Source: Acidimicrobiia bacterium
GTDB lineage: Bacteria; Actinomycetota; Acidimicrobiia; Acidimicrobiales; VFJN01
Direction: 5' to 3'
Assembly (NCBI GenBank): GCA_009694375.1
Contig: SHVB01000003.1
Location: forward strand, 124,001 to 188,000
DNA: 64,000 bases
Every line of letters begins with the position of its first letter. The stretch's first letter is position 1. The notes under the pieces are model-generated. The model did not search any database, was not told the DNA's origin, and saw only the letters and a program-made list of their open reading frames with translations. Positions 25,528 through 35,000 of the stretch are shown here, piece after piece. A program made the translations under genes and the position numbers.

Positions 25528-26391
25528 TCAGATCTCCATGGTCTCGTATCGCCCCGTGCACGGATGACCAACGAGGTAGTGCACCACCGAAGGCGCGTCG
25601 CCGTGCAGTTCGGCCACCATCGACGCCGCCGTCACTTCGCCATGATCGGGGTCGTCTACATGCATACAGATCGTCCAACCATCGGGGCCGCCCTGGTGGG
25701 ATGAGAGATGGGCCTGCAGGCCCGCCACGTCGACCGGCCGGGCTGCCAGGGCGTGCACCGAAGCGGCCAGGCGCGGATCCACCCGCACCTCCACCGGCTG
25801 TCGGGGGTGACGATGAACGGCGTCGAAGGCGGCGATCGTCGTGCGGTTGGAGATGGCCCGCACATCCACCACCGACTCCACGGCCATCTCGGCTCCAGAG
25901 GTCTCCAGCACATACGCCCGCTGCGGATCGGCCAGAAGAAACGACGACCAGTAGGGGCGCCGCCCCCCTTCATGACCCGATCCCCCCTGACCCACCGTGG
26001 CGATGAGGTCGCCGATGATCTCCACGGCGGCGGTGGCGGTGACGGCGCGTTCGAGGGCCAGTCGCACTAGGTCCATCCCGGTGAGCCCGTCGGGGGCTCG
26101 CCGTGGGTCGGCCGTGGTGTAAATCGAGGCGTTACCGGCCGCCACCCCCGCTTCGTTCACGCCGTGCTCCAACCCCCAACCCCAACTCGGCCGGGAACCA
26201 ACCACCGCCAGCGTGACAGCCGGGTGCGGCGGCACCTCCACCCAGGTGGTGGCGGTACCGGGACGGTCGCGACGCGGCGGGAACCGCTCGAACACCTGGA
26301 TCTCACCGGGAGGGCGGTCGCTGTTCTTGGCGAACAGGGTGGAGGCGCCGGTGACCCCGGGTAACGCACACAACAGATCGCACACACCCAA
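25528..26391 (-). CDS. Peptidase C69 / secernin-like Ntn-hydrolase
   Basis: 287 aa from TTG 26391, which has AGGAG six bases upstream. The in-frame GTG 26385 would give Met-Cys-Asp and expose Cys as the N-terminal nucleophile directly after Met removal, so it remains an alternative. The opening CDLLCALPGVTG, then STLFAKNSDRPPGE, is typical of C69 dipeptidases and secernins; HGVNEAGVAAGN and AYVLETSGAEMAVE follow. Expected to cleave small peptides or amides. Divergent from the PPK2 gene with 24 bases between. Confidence 0.8.
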   Translation of the reverse strand: MGVCDLLCALPGVTGASTLFAKNSDRPPGEIQVFERFPPRRDRPGTATTWVEVPPHPAVTLAVVGSRPSWGWGLEHGVNEAGVAAGNASIYTTADPRRAPDGLTGMDLVRLALERAVTATAAVEIIGDLIATVGQGGSGHEGGRRPYWSSFLLADPQRAYVLETSGAEMAVESVVDVRAISNRTTIAAFDAVHRHPRQPVEVRVDPRLAASVHALAARPVDVAGLQAHLSSHQGGPDGWTICMHVDDPDHGEVTAASMVAELHGDAPSVVHYLVGHPCTGRYETMEI

Positions 26392-26415
26392 CAGTGTCTC
26401 CTAGACTCACCCTTG

Positions 26416-27243
26416 ATGGGCAACCGCCTCCCGCACCGCCTCCCGTTGGGTACGAAGGTTGATCTTCAAACCTTCGCCACCGACGACGCCTCGGCGGCCC
26501 CCGGGAACAAGGTCGGCACCCAGCAGGCCACGGCGCTGCTCACTGCCCGGATCGCCGAGTTGCAAAAGATCCTGTGGGCTCGCCAACAGGAAAGGGTGCT
26601 GGTCGTGCTCCAGGGCATCGACACGTCGGGCAAGGGCGGCACCATCAACCGGGTCTTTAGCTCCGTGAACCCCGCCGGCCTGAGGGTCACGTCGTTTAAG
26701 GCCCCCAGCGAAGCCGAACTGGCTCGAGATTTCCTCTGGCGGGTGCACGCCAACGTCCCCTCCCGGGGAGAGATCGGCGTGTTCGACCGCAGCCATTACG
26801 AAGACGTGCTGGCCGTCCGTGTCCTACAACTCGTCCCCGAAACCCACTGGCGGAAGCGCTACGCCCACATCAATGCCTTCGAATCCATGCTGGCCGACGA
26901 GGGCACAACCATCGTGAAACTCTTTCTTCATCTGTCGAAGGACGAACAGAAGAAACGCCTCCAGGCCCGGCTCGATACGCCTTCCAAACATTGGAAGTTC
27001 GAGCCGAGTGACCTCCAGGCCCGGGCCCACTGGAACGACTGGCACGCCGCCTTCGCCGAAATGCTCACCCGCACCAACACCAAGCCAGCCCCGTGGCATG
27101 TGATCCCGGCGGACCGCAAGTGGTACCGAGACTGGGCCGCCGCCACGATCATGCTTCAGGCGCTGGAGCGACTGAACCTCCACTGGCCCGCCGCTCGCGC
27201 CGACACCCTCGGCATCGTGATCGACAAAAACCCCTCGCCGTAA
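26416..27243 (+). CDS. Polyphosphate kinase 2 family protein
   Basis: 275 aa. PPK2-type polyphosphate:nucleotide phosphotransferase: Walker A GIDTSGKGGT at residues 67-76 and Walker B FDRSHYED at 123-130, with the lid-region Arg residues after it. It would phosphorylate a nucleoside mono- or diphosphate using polyphosphate, or the reverse; the class is not certain. ATG 26416 has TAGACT eight bases upstream (26402-26407). Confidence 0.88.
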   Translation: MGNRLPHRLPLGTKVDLQTFATDDASAAPGNKVGTQQATALLTARIAELQKILWARQQERVLVVLQGIDTSGKGGTINRVFSSVNPAGLRVTSFKAPSEAELARDFLWRVHANVPSRGEIGVFDRSHYEDVLAVRVLQLVPETHWRKRYAHINAFESMLADEGTTIVKLFLHLSKDEQKKRLQARLDTPSKHWKFEPSDLQARAHWNDWHAAFAEMLTRTNTKPAPWHVIPADRKWYRDWAAATIMLQALERLNLHWPAARADTLGIVIDKNPSP

Positions 27244-27275
27244 CGACACAACGTAACCACCCACACCTGCTCCTC

Positions 27276-29909
27276 ATGGCTCGACGCGTCAACATCATTC
27301 CGCACACCCACTGGGATCGAGAGTGGTACCTGCCGTACCAGTCGTTCCGCCTCAAACTGGTGGACCTACTCGACGGGCTCCTACCCCAACTCGAAACCGA
27401 CCCGGCCTACGCCCACTTCCTCCTCGACGGCCAGATGGCCGTGGTGGAGGACTATTTGGCCGTGCGGCCCGAGGCCGAGGATCGGCTGCGGGCCCTGGCC
27501 GCCACCGGCCGCCTGGCGATGGGCCCGTGGTACACGCTGCCCGATGAGTTCCTTGTCTCCGGCGAAACCCTCGTGCGCAACCTGGCGCGTGGATTGGCCG
27601 TAGCGGCCGAGTTCGGCGGGGCCATGGAGGTCGGTTACCTACCCGACATGTTCGGCCATGCGGCCCAGATGCCACAGATCCTCCGCCTGTTTGGCTTCGA
27701 GCACACGGTGGTGTGGCGCGGGGTGCCCTCGGCCATCAACCGCACTGGGTTCTGGTGGTCGGCCCCCGACGGTTCCACCGTGCGGGCCGAGTATCTCCCG
27801 TTGGGCTACGGCAACGGTGCCTTGGTCCCCAACGATGCGTCCGCCCTACTGCGGCGAATCGGTGAGTTCGAGGAGGAGCAGGGCGATCTGCTTACCGGGC
27901 CCATCTTGTGGATGAACGGCACCGACCACCTCATGCCGCAGTCGTGGCTGGGCCGGGTGGTGGCCGAAGCCAACGCGCTCGACGCCGGCTACGAACTGCG
28001 CATCGGCTCGCTGGTTGACCACGTCACCACCGCCCCGACCGAAGGACTGCCCACCTGGACCGGCGAACTGCGTTCAGGGGCGCGGGCCAACCTCCTGATG
28101 GGCGTGGGCTCCAATCGGGTGGATGTGAAACAGGCTGCGGCCCGGGCCGAACGAGCCCTTGAACGCCAAGCCGAGCCCCTCTCCGCGCTGTTCCTCCCGG
28201 CGGCCGACTGGCCCGGTGCGTTGCTCGATGAAGCCTGGCTCGAGGTGATCCGCAACAGCGCCCACGACTCCATCTGCGCCTGTTCCGCCGATGCCGTGGG
28301 GGCGGCGGTCCTCCATCGCTTTGCCGAGGCCAGTCAGATCGCCGACGGTCTTACTGACCGAGCCCTCCACTCGCTCGGGGCCACCATCGGGGTGGATGGC
28401 ACCGTGCCGGTGATCGTGAACAGTTCATCCCGCACCCGCCACGGGGTGGTGGAGATGCGCTTCCCGGGTACCGAGGTACCCGAGGGATGCCAACTGGTGT
28501 CGGCCCGACCGGCGGAGCGGGTGCTGATGGAGGGCATCACGACGGAGGTCGCCACGATCATGGTGAGCGAGTTGGAGTACGCCCGCAACATCACCGCCTT
28601 CAGCATTGATGCATCCGACGGAACCGAACTGATCCGGGTGGAGCGCGAACCCGCCGGCACGCTGGTTACCCCGCCGGTGCGGAGGGCACTGACCGATCTG
28701 CGCCAGAACCACGCGGGCGAAGGAGTGCGGGTGCGAGTGTCGAATCGGGCGGCCGTGACCGTGCTGGGTCAGGTTGCCAACGTCGCTGGCTTCGGTTGGC
28801 AGGCCTGGACCGGCGCTTCGGTCACCACCAACCCGGTCAGCGCCGACGAGTTACACCTGACCAACGGTGCGATCACGATTGAGATCGACCCAACAGAGGG
28901 CACCTTCGCCATCGATGGCGTGAAGGGCTTCGGTCAACTCGTAGACGGCGGCGACGACGGCGATACCTACAACTGGTCCCCACCGAGGATGGAGACCGTG
29001 GTGGACACGGCGCGCTCGGTAACCACCAACGTGCTGGAAGCCGGCCCAGTACGCGCCCGGGTAGAGATTCTGCGCACCTACGTGCTCCCCACGCACATCG
29101 AAGACGAAGCGCGAGTGGGCGCCCACCCCGTTGAGGTGCGCACCACCCTCGAACTGCACGCCGGCGACGATGTTGTGCGCGTGCACATCGAATTCGACAA
29201 CCACGGTGTACGTGACCATCGCCTGCGGGTCCATCTCCCGCTTCCCCAGCGCGCCGAGGGCTCGCTAGCCGAATGTGCCTTCGCCACCGTCGAGCGCGGC
29301 CTTTGCGCCGAGGGGGGGGTCACCGAGCAGGGCATCCCCACCTACCCAAGCCGCCGATTCGTGTCGGCCGGTGGCCTCACCGTGGCGCACGAAGGCCTCC
29401 TGGAATACGAACTCATCGACCTGGATGCCACCGCCACCACCGCCGGGGCCCTCGCCCTCACCCTCCTGCGCTGCACCGGGATGCTCTCCCAGGGTCCGAT
29501 GACCACTCGGGCCCTCCCAGCGGGTCCGCTGACCCCGCTGGAAGCCCCCCAATCGCAGCATCGCGTCGAAGCCCGATTCGCGCTTCACGTTGGTGGTCGC
29601 AACCCGTACGCGGTGGTCGACGATGCCTTCCTCCCCCTTCTGGTTACCCGCGGCGGGGGTCACGTCGACTCCGCCGCCACTCAGGGGCAAGCGCTGCTGA
29701 TCACCGGGGTGGAGGTGAGCGCCGTCACCCGCGAGGCCGGCGCCTTGCATGTGCGGGTCTTCAACCCGAGCGCGCAGACCACCACCGTCGGCCTCGACGG
29801 GCGGCACGGATCCCTCGTCGATCTGCGGGGTCGGCGAGTGGAGGCCTTCGCCAACCACTTCACCCTCGGCCCCTGGCAGATCGCCACGGCGGCGATCAGC
29901 GAGGACTGA
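27276..29909 (+). CDS. GH38-family alpha-mannosidase
   Basis: 877 aa. The catalytic domain opens IIPHTHWDREWYLPYQ (zinc ligands His12, Asp14) and has GYLPDMFGHAAQMPQI with the predicted nucleophile Asp124. Middle and C-terminal beta-sandwich domains follow, as in bacterial GH38 enzymes. No signal peptide, so it is probably cytosolic and acts on mannosyl oligosaccharides or mannosylglycerate taken up or made inside. ATG 27276 starts the conserved protein; the open frame from 27093 overlaps the PPK2 gene and is not used. Confidence 0.9.
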   Translation: MARRVNIIPHTHWDREWYLPYQSFRLKLVDLLDGLLPQLETDPAYAHFLLDGQMAVVEDYLAVRPEAEDRLRALAATGRLAMGPWYTLPDEFLVSGETLVRNLARGLAVAAEFGGAMEVGYLPDMFGHAAQMPQILRLFGFEHTVVWRGVPSAINRTGFWWSAPDGSTVRAEYLPLGYGNGALVPNDASALLRRIGEFEEEQGDLLTGPILWMNGTDHLMPQSWLGRVVAEANALDAGYELRIGSLVDHVTTAPTEGLPTWTGELRSGARANLLMGVGSNRVDVKQAAARAERALERQAEPLSALFLPAADWPGALLDEAWLEVIRNSAHDSICACSADAVGAAVLHRFAEASQIADGLTDRALHSLGATIGVDGTVPVIVNSSSRTRHGVVEMRFPGTEVPEGCQLVSARPAERVLMEGITTEVATIMVSELEYARNITAFSIDASDGTELIRVEREPAGTLVTPPVRRALTDLRQNHAGEGVRVRVSNRAAVTVLGQVANVAGFGWQAWTGASVTTNPVSADELHLTNGAITIEIDPTEGTFAIDGVKGFGQLVDGGDDGDTYNWSPPRMETVVDTARSVTTNVLEAGPVRARVEILRTYVLPTHIEDEARVGAHPVEVRTTLELHAGDDVVRVHIEFDNHGVRDHRLRVHLPLPQRAEGSLAECAFATVERGLCAEGGVTEQGIPTYPSRRFVSAGGLTVAHEGLLEYELIDLDATATTAGALALTLLRCTGMLSQGPMTTRALPAGPLTPLEAPQSQHRVEARFALHVGGRNPYAVVDDAFLPLLVTRGGGHVDSAATQGQALLITGVEVSAVTREAGALHVRVFNPSAQTTTVGLDGRHGSLVDLRGRRVEAFANHFTLGPWQIATAAISED

Positions 29910-30036
29910 CCGCAGGGAAGTCGGGCTCGTCGATCTCGGTAGCATCCGCCCGGCGAGGGAGACCCTTCCGTAACCTTTGGCTTCTCACGCAGAATCCCAT
30001 CTTCGCAACAGTCGCGATTCCCGGAAGGCGCCAACC

Positions 30037-30423
30037 ATGCAAAAAAACTCTTTGTGGGGAAATTGGAAGTCCGTTGTCGTTGACAACTACGCCAACCCCA
30101 CCGGGCGGGCTCGCCGCGCTGAGTTCTGGTACTTCGTTCTGGCCAACCTGGTCATCGCCATCATTCTGGGCGCACTTTCATCTCTCTTAGGTCTTCCTCT
30201 TATCTGGAATCAACAGCTGTTCGTGAGCATCTATGCATTGGCCGTACTTATCCCGAACATCTGTGTCCAAATCCGCCGCCTCCACGACAGCGGCAAGTCA
30301 GGCTGGTGGCTCCTCCTCCTTCTCACCGGCATCGGAGCCATCGTTCTCATCGTCTTTTACGTCTTAGACAGCGAGAAGGCCACCAATACCTATGGCCCGT
30401 CTCCGAAATACCCCAACGGCTAA
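30037..30423 (+). CDS. DUF805 family membrane protein
   Basis: 128 aa. DUF805 pattern: a short N-terminal soluble part (WKSVVVDNYANPTGRARRAEFWYF), three transmembrane segments, and the signature QIRRLHDSGKSGWWLLL. ATG 30037 is preceded by GGAAGG. The coding sequence is visibly richer in A and T than its neighbours. Function of the family is not known. Confidence 0.85.
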   Translation: MQKNSLWGNWKSVVVDNYANPTGRARRAEFWYFVLANLVIAIILGALSSLLGLPLIWNQQLFVSIYALAVLIPNICVQIRRLHDSGKSGWWLLLLLTGIGAIVLIVFYVLDSEKATNTYGPSPKYPNG

Positions 30424-30441
30424 GCGCCCCGCGGCCGTCGG

Positions 30442-31683
30442 TCAGTAGGCCTTCGCTCCGCTCTCCGGCCCGCTGAGGCCGACCTGGCCCTCAGGGGCTG
30501 AGTCGGCCTCAGCGGCAGGGCTGGAAGACCATTCCGCGAGACGTTCTCGCATCGCCTCCCGCATCTGGCCTCGACGTTCGTCGATTATTTCCCGGATGGT
30601 GTTCGGAGCATCGTGGGCGTGGAGCAGCACCGAGAGTTGTACCCGTCCGAGGCTCTTGAGCGAGCGCGGCCGCATGTTCTTGAAAGCAAAGTTCGGATGA
30701 TCTTCGAGCGCTAAGCGCAGTTCGGGCGAGACCACCACCGTGCCCGGATAGGCGATACCCGTAACGCGACTGGCGAGGTTCACGGTGGCCCCGTAGGCAT
30801 CACCTTCTCGTTCGAGTACCGGCCCGAGAGCGAGCCCCACCCGAACGTCAGACAACTCGGCGGCGTCGCGCGAGGCATCAGCCAGCCGGAGGGCGATCTC
30901 GCCGGCGGCCACCGGATCCTCCACGAGGAACATCACCTCGTCACCAATCATCTTCACCACCCGGCCACCGCCGGCGATGACTACGTCGTAGGCCAACCGT
31001 TCGAACCGGTCCACGACCGCCGCCAGTTCCTCGTCAGTCACCTGCTGGGCCAGGGCGGTAAACCCAACGAGATCGGCAAAACCGACGATAAGACCGGCGC
31101 TGTCCTCCTGATCACCGCGAAGCCGACGGTGGCGTGCGGCGGCCTGCAAATGTCGGCGCCACACCTGTTCGAGGACGATCGGGAACATCGGCAGCAAGTC
31201 CCCTACTTCGCTGGTCACCGGTCCAAAGACTTGGTCGCCGAGGTCGTCGACTTCAGCGGCGGCGCTCGCTCCACTCCCGGCGCTCATAGCATCGATCAGG
31301 GCCAAGGCAACTCGAGCCATGGACGAGCCGATCACGCGGGTCATTCCGTAGGTGACCTCCTCACTAACAGCCCCACTGTGCATCAGGTCTGCCATGGCGG
31401 TGAGGTTCGCAAGGTCAATATCGGAGAAGATCGATTCACCGGCTTGTGGCTCCGGGAAACCCAGCGACCGCCAAATATGACGGAGTTCCTCGGCCGGTAA
31501 CCCGGTGGCGGCGCAGGCGGCGGCGAGGTCGTACTGAAGGGGTTGACCAAGGGCGAGATGGTCGATGGCCAACAGCAGCAGCGTCCCGTCCGTCTGCGCC
31601 TCATCGATGTCCGGCCACGGTACCCCCATGGCCGCGAGGACTTTCCCGAGTTCAGTCCTCGATGGGTTCGAACTCGTGCTCAC
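30442..31683 (-). CDS. Class III adenylate cyclase
   Basis: 413 aa. An N-terminal helical region (about 1-190, unassigned) is followed by a class III cyclase domain: metal Asp in VGFADLVGFT, second metal Asp and substrate-binding Lys in VVKMIGDEVMF, and transition-state Asn and Arg in NLASRV. All key residues are present, so it should make cAMP. Its start overlaps the stop of the next upstream gene by four bases. A CRP-type DNA site lies elsewhere in the window (47173-47188). Confidence 0.88.
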   Translation of the reverse strand: MSTSSNPSRTELGKVLAAMGVPWPDIDEAQTDGTLLLLAIDHLALGQPLQYDLAAACAATGLPAEELRHIWRSLGFPEPQAGESIFSDIDLANLTAMADLMHSGAVSEEVTYGMTRVIGSSMARVALALIDAMSAGSGASAAAEVDDLGDQVFGPVTSEVGDLLPMFPIVLEQVWRRHLQAAARHRRLRGDQEDSAGLIVGFADLVGFTALAQQVTDEELAAVVDRFERLAYDVVIAGGGRVVKMIGDEVMFLVEDPVAAGEIALRLADASRDAAELSDVRVGLALGPVLEREGDAYGATVNLASRVTGIAYPGTVVVSPELRLALEDHPNFAFKNMRPRSLKSLGRVQLSVLLHAHDAPNTIREIIDERRGQMREAMRERLAEWSSSPAAEADSAPEGQVGLSGPESGAKAY

Positions 31684-33296
31684 TCCGGCTCCCGTCGAGA
31701 CATTGGCTCAATGACCACCGGAATGCTGAGGCCGCGCGACCTGGCCGGGCGTTCAGGAACCGGCACGGGGGCCAGGAGCGCTTCGCCGGAGCGTTCGGTA
31801 CTGAACCACGCGGCATCGATCGTGGGGGTGGTGAGGCGCACCGGGCCAAGCCCATCATGGGGATCCAGTTCCCAGAGCAGGGCCGGGCGCTCACCGTGCC
31901 AGCGGATGGCGTAGGACAACCGCCCGGCGCCGGTCGGCGCATCGTGCACCTCCCATCCCTGGCCCAGCCAGGCCTCGGGAATGCCCGGGCTGAGAGCGAG
32001 TCCACCGGGCACCTCTTGGATAAGACGGGCCCGGACCAGGGTGACCAAGGCGGCATGGGCGGCAAGGTCGTGGCCACCGTGAACCCCCGGCCACGTCCAG
32101 GTACTGCTCGCCTCCGCCAGTCGCTCGGTGAGGTCATCCACTTGCGACCCATCGGGCCCACCAACCTGCTGGGCCAGGGCTTGCATGTCTTTGGCCGCCC
32201 GGTCCTCCCCGGCATCGGTCAGTAGACCGGCCGCGTGCAACAAAACCGTAGCGGGTACCGCCCCCGCCCCCTTCGGCAGGCGGGGCACCAGCGCCGCCAC
32301 CAGTTCCGTAGCCTCTTTGGCGAAGGTGGCATCCCGGGTGAGAGCCCAGTGCTGCCCCAGCGCCGCGAGCGCGGCCAGGGCGTTACCACCGCGCTCCACG
32401 AGTTGGATCGGGTCCTGGAGCAAGGCGCGCGCGGCGTCCTCCGCGAAGCCCGCCAGGTCGAGAGCGGCCGCTTCGATCGGCCCGGCCGGACCCAGCAGAA
32501 GGAACCGGGTACTCGACAGCACCGCTTCTCGTACCCGCCGCTCGGGTACCTCAAAGCGAGCCCCGGCGCGAGTGTGTGCACCCCATCCCTTGGCCACGTT
32601 CTCGGCGTCGGGCAAGGCGTCGAAATCCACCGGGGCCTCCGCCACCAACAGCACCGCCCGCAGGGTGGCGGTGTGGGCCAAGGGAAAGAGCAGGGCCCCC
32701 TGGGCCAGACCGTGCCCACAACGCGTGTCGCTCGGGGCCACCACGGTGGCATCTCCGGCGAAGACCATGGCCGCGGAGTCGCCGCCCGCTCGGGTGGACA
32801 TTGCCATACGGCCCGGCGATCGCGACAGCGAAAGCACCGCCTTCCCGTCGACGCGAACAATGGAGTTGGCTAGCTCAATCCGCTCCACCCGACCCGGCCC
32901 GTCCACCGGGTAGGGCCGCACCGCCAACGCCACCGCAAACGGCACCGTCGACTCGTTGGTGATCTCCACCACCAGGGCTTCCTGGCCGGCGGCATCCCGG
33001 GCGGCATACACCCGCTGCACGGCGTCGCCGCTCGGCACTTTCACGCGGGTGACCACCACGGGAGCGTTCCCGAGCAGTTCTTGGCGCACGGCGGCTTCCC
33101 GGGCGGGCACATGCCAGCGATCCTCCGCCCCGATCCACCAGTCCAGCGACCATGCCGCCCCCTCAGTCTGGACCAGACCAGCCGGGTCCACCCGCCAGCG
33201 CGTGGCCCCATCCAGGTTCCCCACGGTGGTCCAACGCCCATCCCCCCGGGATTGCACCCACCCCTCACCGGGAACGGGACGAGATCGCGGGCGCAC
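31680..33296 (-). CDS. Large conserved protein of unknown function, possibly glycosidase-like
   Basis: 538 aa, soluble, no signal peptide. The N-terminal third looks beta-rich (VVEITNESTVPFAVALAVRPYP), and the C-terminal half is helical with repeated Ala/Leu-rich helices and WPGVHGGHDL, recalling two-domain enzymes with a beta-sandwich plus (alpha/alpha)6 barrel. I could not find a clear catalytic pair, so the enzymatic assignment is only a suggestion. Translationally coupled to the adenylate cyclase gene downstream. Confidence 0.55.
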   Translation of the reverse strand: MRPRSRPVPGEGWVQSRGDGRWTTVGNLDGATRWRVDPAGLVQTEGAAWSLDWWIGAEDRWHVPAREAAVRQELLGNAPVVVTRVKVPSGDAVQRVYAARDAAGQEALVVEITNESTVPFAVALAVRPYPVDGPGRVERIELANSIVRVDGKAVLSLSRSPGRMAMSTRAGGDSAAMVFAGDATVVAPSDTRCGHGLAQGALLFPLAHTATLRAVLLVAEAPVDFDALPDAENVAKGWGAHTRAGARFEVPERRVREAVLSSTRFLLLGPAGPIEAAALDLAGFAEDAARALLQDPIQLVERGGNALAALAALGQHWALTRDATFAKEATELVAALVPRLPKGAGAVPATVLLHAAGLLTDAGEDRAAKDMQALAQQVGGPDGSQVDDLTERLAEASSTWTWPGVHGGHDLAAHAALVTLVRARLIQEVPGGLALSPGIPEAWLGQGWEVHDAPTGAGRLSYAIRWHGERPALLWELDPHDGLGPVRLTTPTIDAAWFSTERSGEALLAPVPVPERPARSRGLSIPVVIEPMSRREPE

Positions 33297-33314
33297 CCTC
33301 CCATCGAATCAGAC

Positions 33315-34319
33315 CTAGGGCATCCCGTGCATCTCCGAACTCACATTCCGCCCTAGCAGGCCCCGATAGGCCTCGGCCGCCAGGGCGCCGTCATGGACCA
33401 CCATGAAGACCGACTCAGCGATGGGCAGGTCCACATTGTGTTCCGCCGCCAGTTCCATCACCACCCGTGACGTCTTCACGCCCTCGGCCACCATGTTCAT
33501 TTCCGCGATGATCTGCTCGATGGCGCGGCCCCGGCCGAGTTGCTCCCCCACGTATCGGTTGCGGCTGTGCGGCGAAATGCAGGTGGCGATGAGGTCGCCC
33601 ATACCCGCCAGGCCAGCGAAGGTCGATTGCTGACCGCCCATCGCACAGCCCAGTCGGGTGAGTTCACTAAGACCACGCGTGATCACCGCCGAGCGGGTGT
33701 TGTCGCCAGTGCCAAGCCCATCGGCCATACCCGAAGCGATAGCCATCACGTTCTTGAGGGCACCGGCGAGTTCGCAACCCACCACGTCGGGGTTCGTGTA
33801 CACCCGGAACAGATCAGAGGCGAACACTCCCTGCAACGACTGGGCGATCACCGGGTCCTCCATGGCAATCACCGACGCGGCCGCATCGCCTCCCAAGATT
33901 TCCTTGGCGAGGTTAGGGCCCGTAAGCACCCCACAGGGATGGCCGGGGAGTTCTTCCGCCAAGACCTGCGTCATGCGCAAGCGGCTGCCCTCTTCCAATC
34001 CTTTCGCCAGGCTCACCACCGGCACCCAAGGCCGCAGGAACCCCGCCAGATCCCGGGCGGCTTGGCGCATCCCATGTGAGGGCACCCCCATCACCAGCAC
34101 ATCGGCGCCCGACACGGCTTCGGACAAGGACGCCGTGGCGTGAAGCGATGGCGTGAGGGTGTAACCGGACAGGTAGGTCGTATTCACGTGGGCGTCGCGC
34201 ACTTCGGCGGCGATGTCGTCCCGCCGAGCCCACAGCGTGGTGGGAACGTTCTTGGCACACAGGTGCGCCACGGTGGTCCCCCACGAGCCGGCTCCGATAA
34301 CCGCAATCTGCATAGGCAT
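33315..34319 (-). CDS. gpsA: Glycerol-3-phosphate dehydrogenase [NAD(P)+]
   Basis: 334 aa. Reduces dihydroxyacetone phosphate to sn-glycerol 3-phosphate for phospholipid synthesis. NAD motif GAGSWGT at residues 9-15; SLAKGLEEG, GPNLAKEI and the catalytic Lys region ELAGALKNVMAIASG are all present; the C-terminal GLAGMGDLIATC is typical. ATG 34319 has TATCCT seven bases upstream and is preferred over ATG 34313. Confidence 0.94.
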   Translation of the reverse strand: MPMQIAVIGAGSWGTTVAHLCAKNVPTTLWARRDDIAAEVRDAHVNTTYLSGYTLTPSLHATASLSEAVSGADVLVMGVPSHGMRQAARDLAGFLRPWVPVVSLAKGLEEGSRLRMTQVLAEELPGHPCGVLTGPNLAKEILGGDAAASVIAMEDPVIAQSLQGVFASDLFRVYTNPDVVGCELAGALKNVMAIASGMADGLGTGDNTRSAVITRGLSELTRLGCAMGGQQSTFAGLAGMGDLIATCISPHSRNRYVGEQLGRGRAIEQIIAEMNMVAEGVKTSRVVMELAAEHNVDLPIAESVFMVVHDGALAAEAYRGLLGRNVSSEMHGMP

Positions 34320-34326
34320 GGCCGGG

Positions 34327-34332
34327 AGGATA
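34327..34332 (-). promoter_or_regulatory. -10 hexamer TATCCT of gpsA
   Basis: Minus-strand TATCCT, seven bases before ATG 34319, in a 42-base divergent gap with the cofC promoter. Confidence 0.55.
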
Positions 34333-34349
34333 GAACTCTCGCCGCCCGT

Positions 34350-34355
34350 TAGGTT
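34350..34355 (+). promoter_or_regulatory. -10 hexamer TAGGTT of cofC
   Basis: TAGGTT, six bases (GGGAAG) before ATG 34362; leaderless arrangement. Confidence 0.5.
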
Positions 34356-34361
34356 GGGAAG

Positions 34362-35000
34362 ATGAGCGACAGGCCACCTCTCGTGTCGATAAGCCCTACC
34401 GCGGCGCTGTTGGTGCCCGTGAAATCCTTCTCCCAGGCCAAGCGGCGGCTCGACCCGGCTCTAAAACCCGCCGAGCGCGAAGCGTTGGCCCGCGCCATGG
34501 CCGCCACGGTTCTTCGTGCCGCCGGGGGCCTGCGGGTGGCGGTGGTCTGCGATGACGATGCCGTGCGGGTGTGGGCGCAGGAGTCTGGCGCGGAAACGAT
34601 TTGGACTCCCAACCTGGGCCTCAATGGCGCGGTGGCGGCCGGGGTGGCCCATCTGGCGCGTCGGGGCGTGGCGCGAGTGGTGGTGGCCCACGCCGACTTG
34701 CCCCTCGCCACCGATCTCGCGTGGCTAGCCGACGGCGACGGCGTCACCCTCGTGCCCGATCGCCACGGTGACGGCACCAACGTGGCGTGCGTGCCCGCCG
34801 AGGCCAGGTTCGCCTTTGCCTACGGTGCCGGGAGTTTCACCGCCCACCGCGCCGAGGCGCGCCGACGAGGACTCATCGTGCGCCTCGTACCCGACCCGGC
34901 CCTGGGCTGGGATGTGGACGTACCCGTCGACCTCAAAGTGCCGCCGGTCCTCCACCCGCCCGCCTATTTACCCACGGCTTCCTTCGCCGAGACTCCGTGA
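34362..35000 (+). CDS. cofC: CofC/FbiD-type guanylyltransferase of F420 biosynthesis
   Basis: 212 aa. Activates 2-phospho-L-lactate or phosphoenolpyruvate with GTP in coenzyme F420 synthesis. The N-terminal VPVKSFSQAKRRLDPAL and later VVAHADLPLATDL and PDRHGDGTNV are the family signature. Implies an F420-using organism, consistent with Actinobacteria. The stop overlaps the next GTG (GTGA), so the deacetylase is co-translated. Confidence 0.88.
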   Translation: MSDRPPLVSISPTAALLVPVKSFSQAKRRLDPALKPAEREALARAMAATVLRAAGGLRVAVVCDDDAVRVWAQESGAETIWTPNLGLNGAVAAGVAHLARRGVARVVVAHADLPLATDLAWLADGDGVTLVPDRHGDGTNVACVPAEARFAFAYGAGSFTAHRAEARRRGLIVRLVPDPALGWDVDVPVDLKVPPVLHPPAYLPTASFAETP

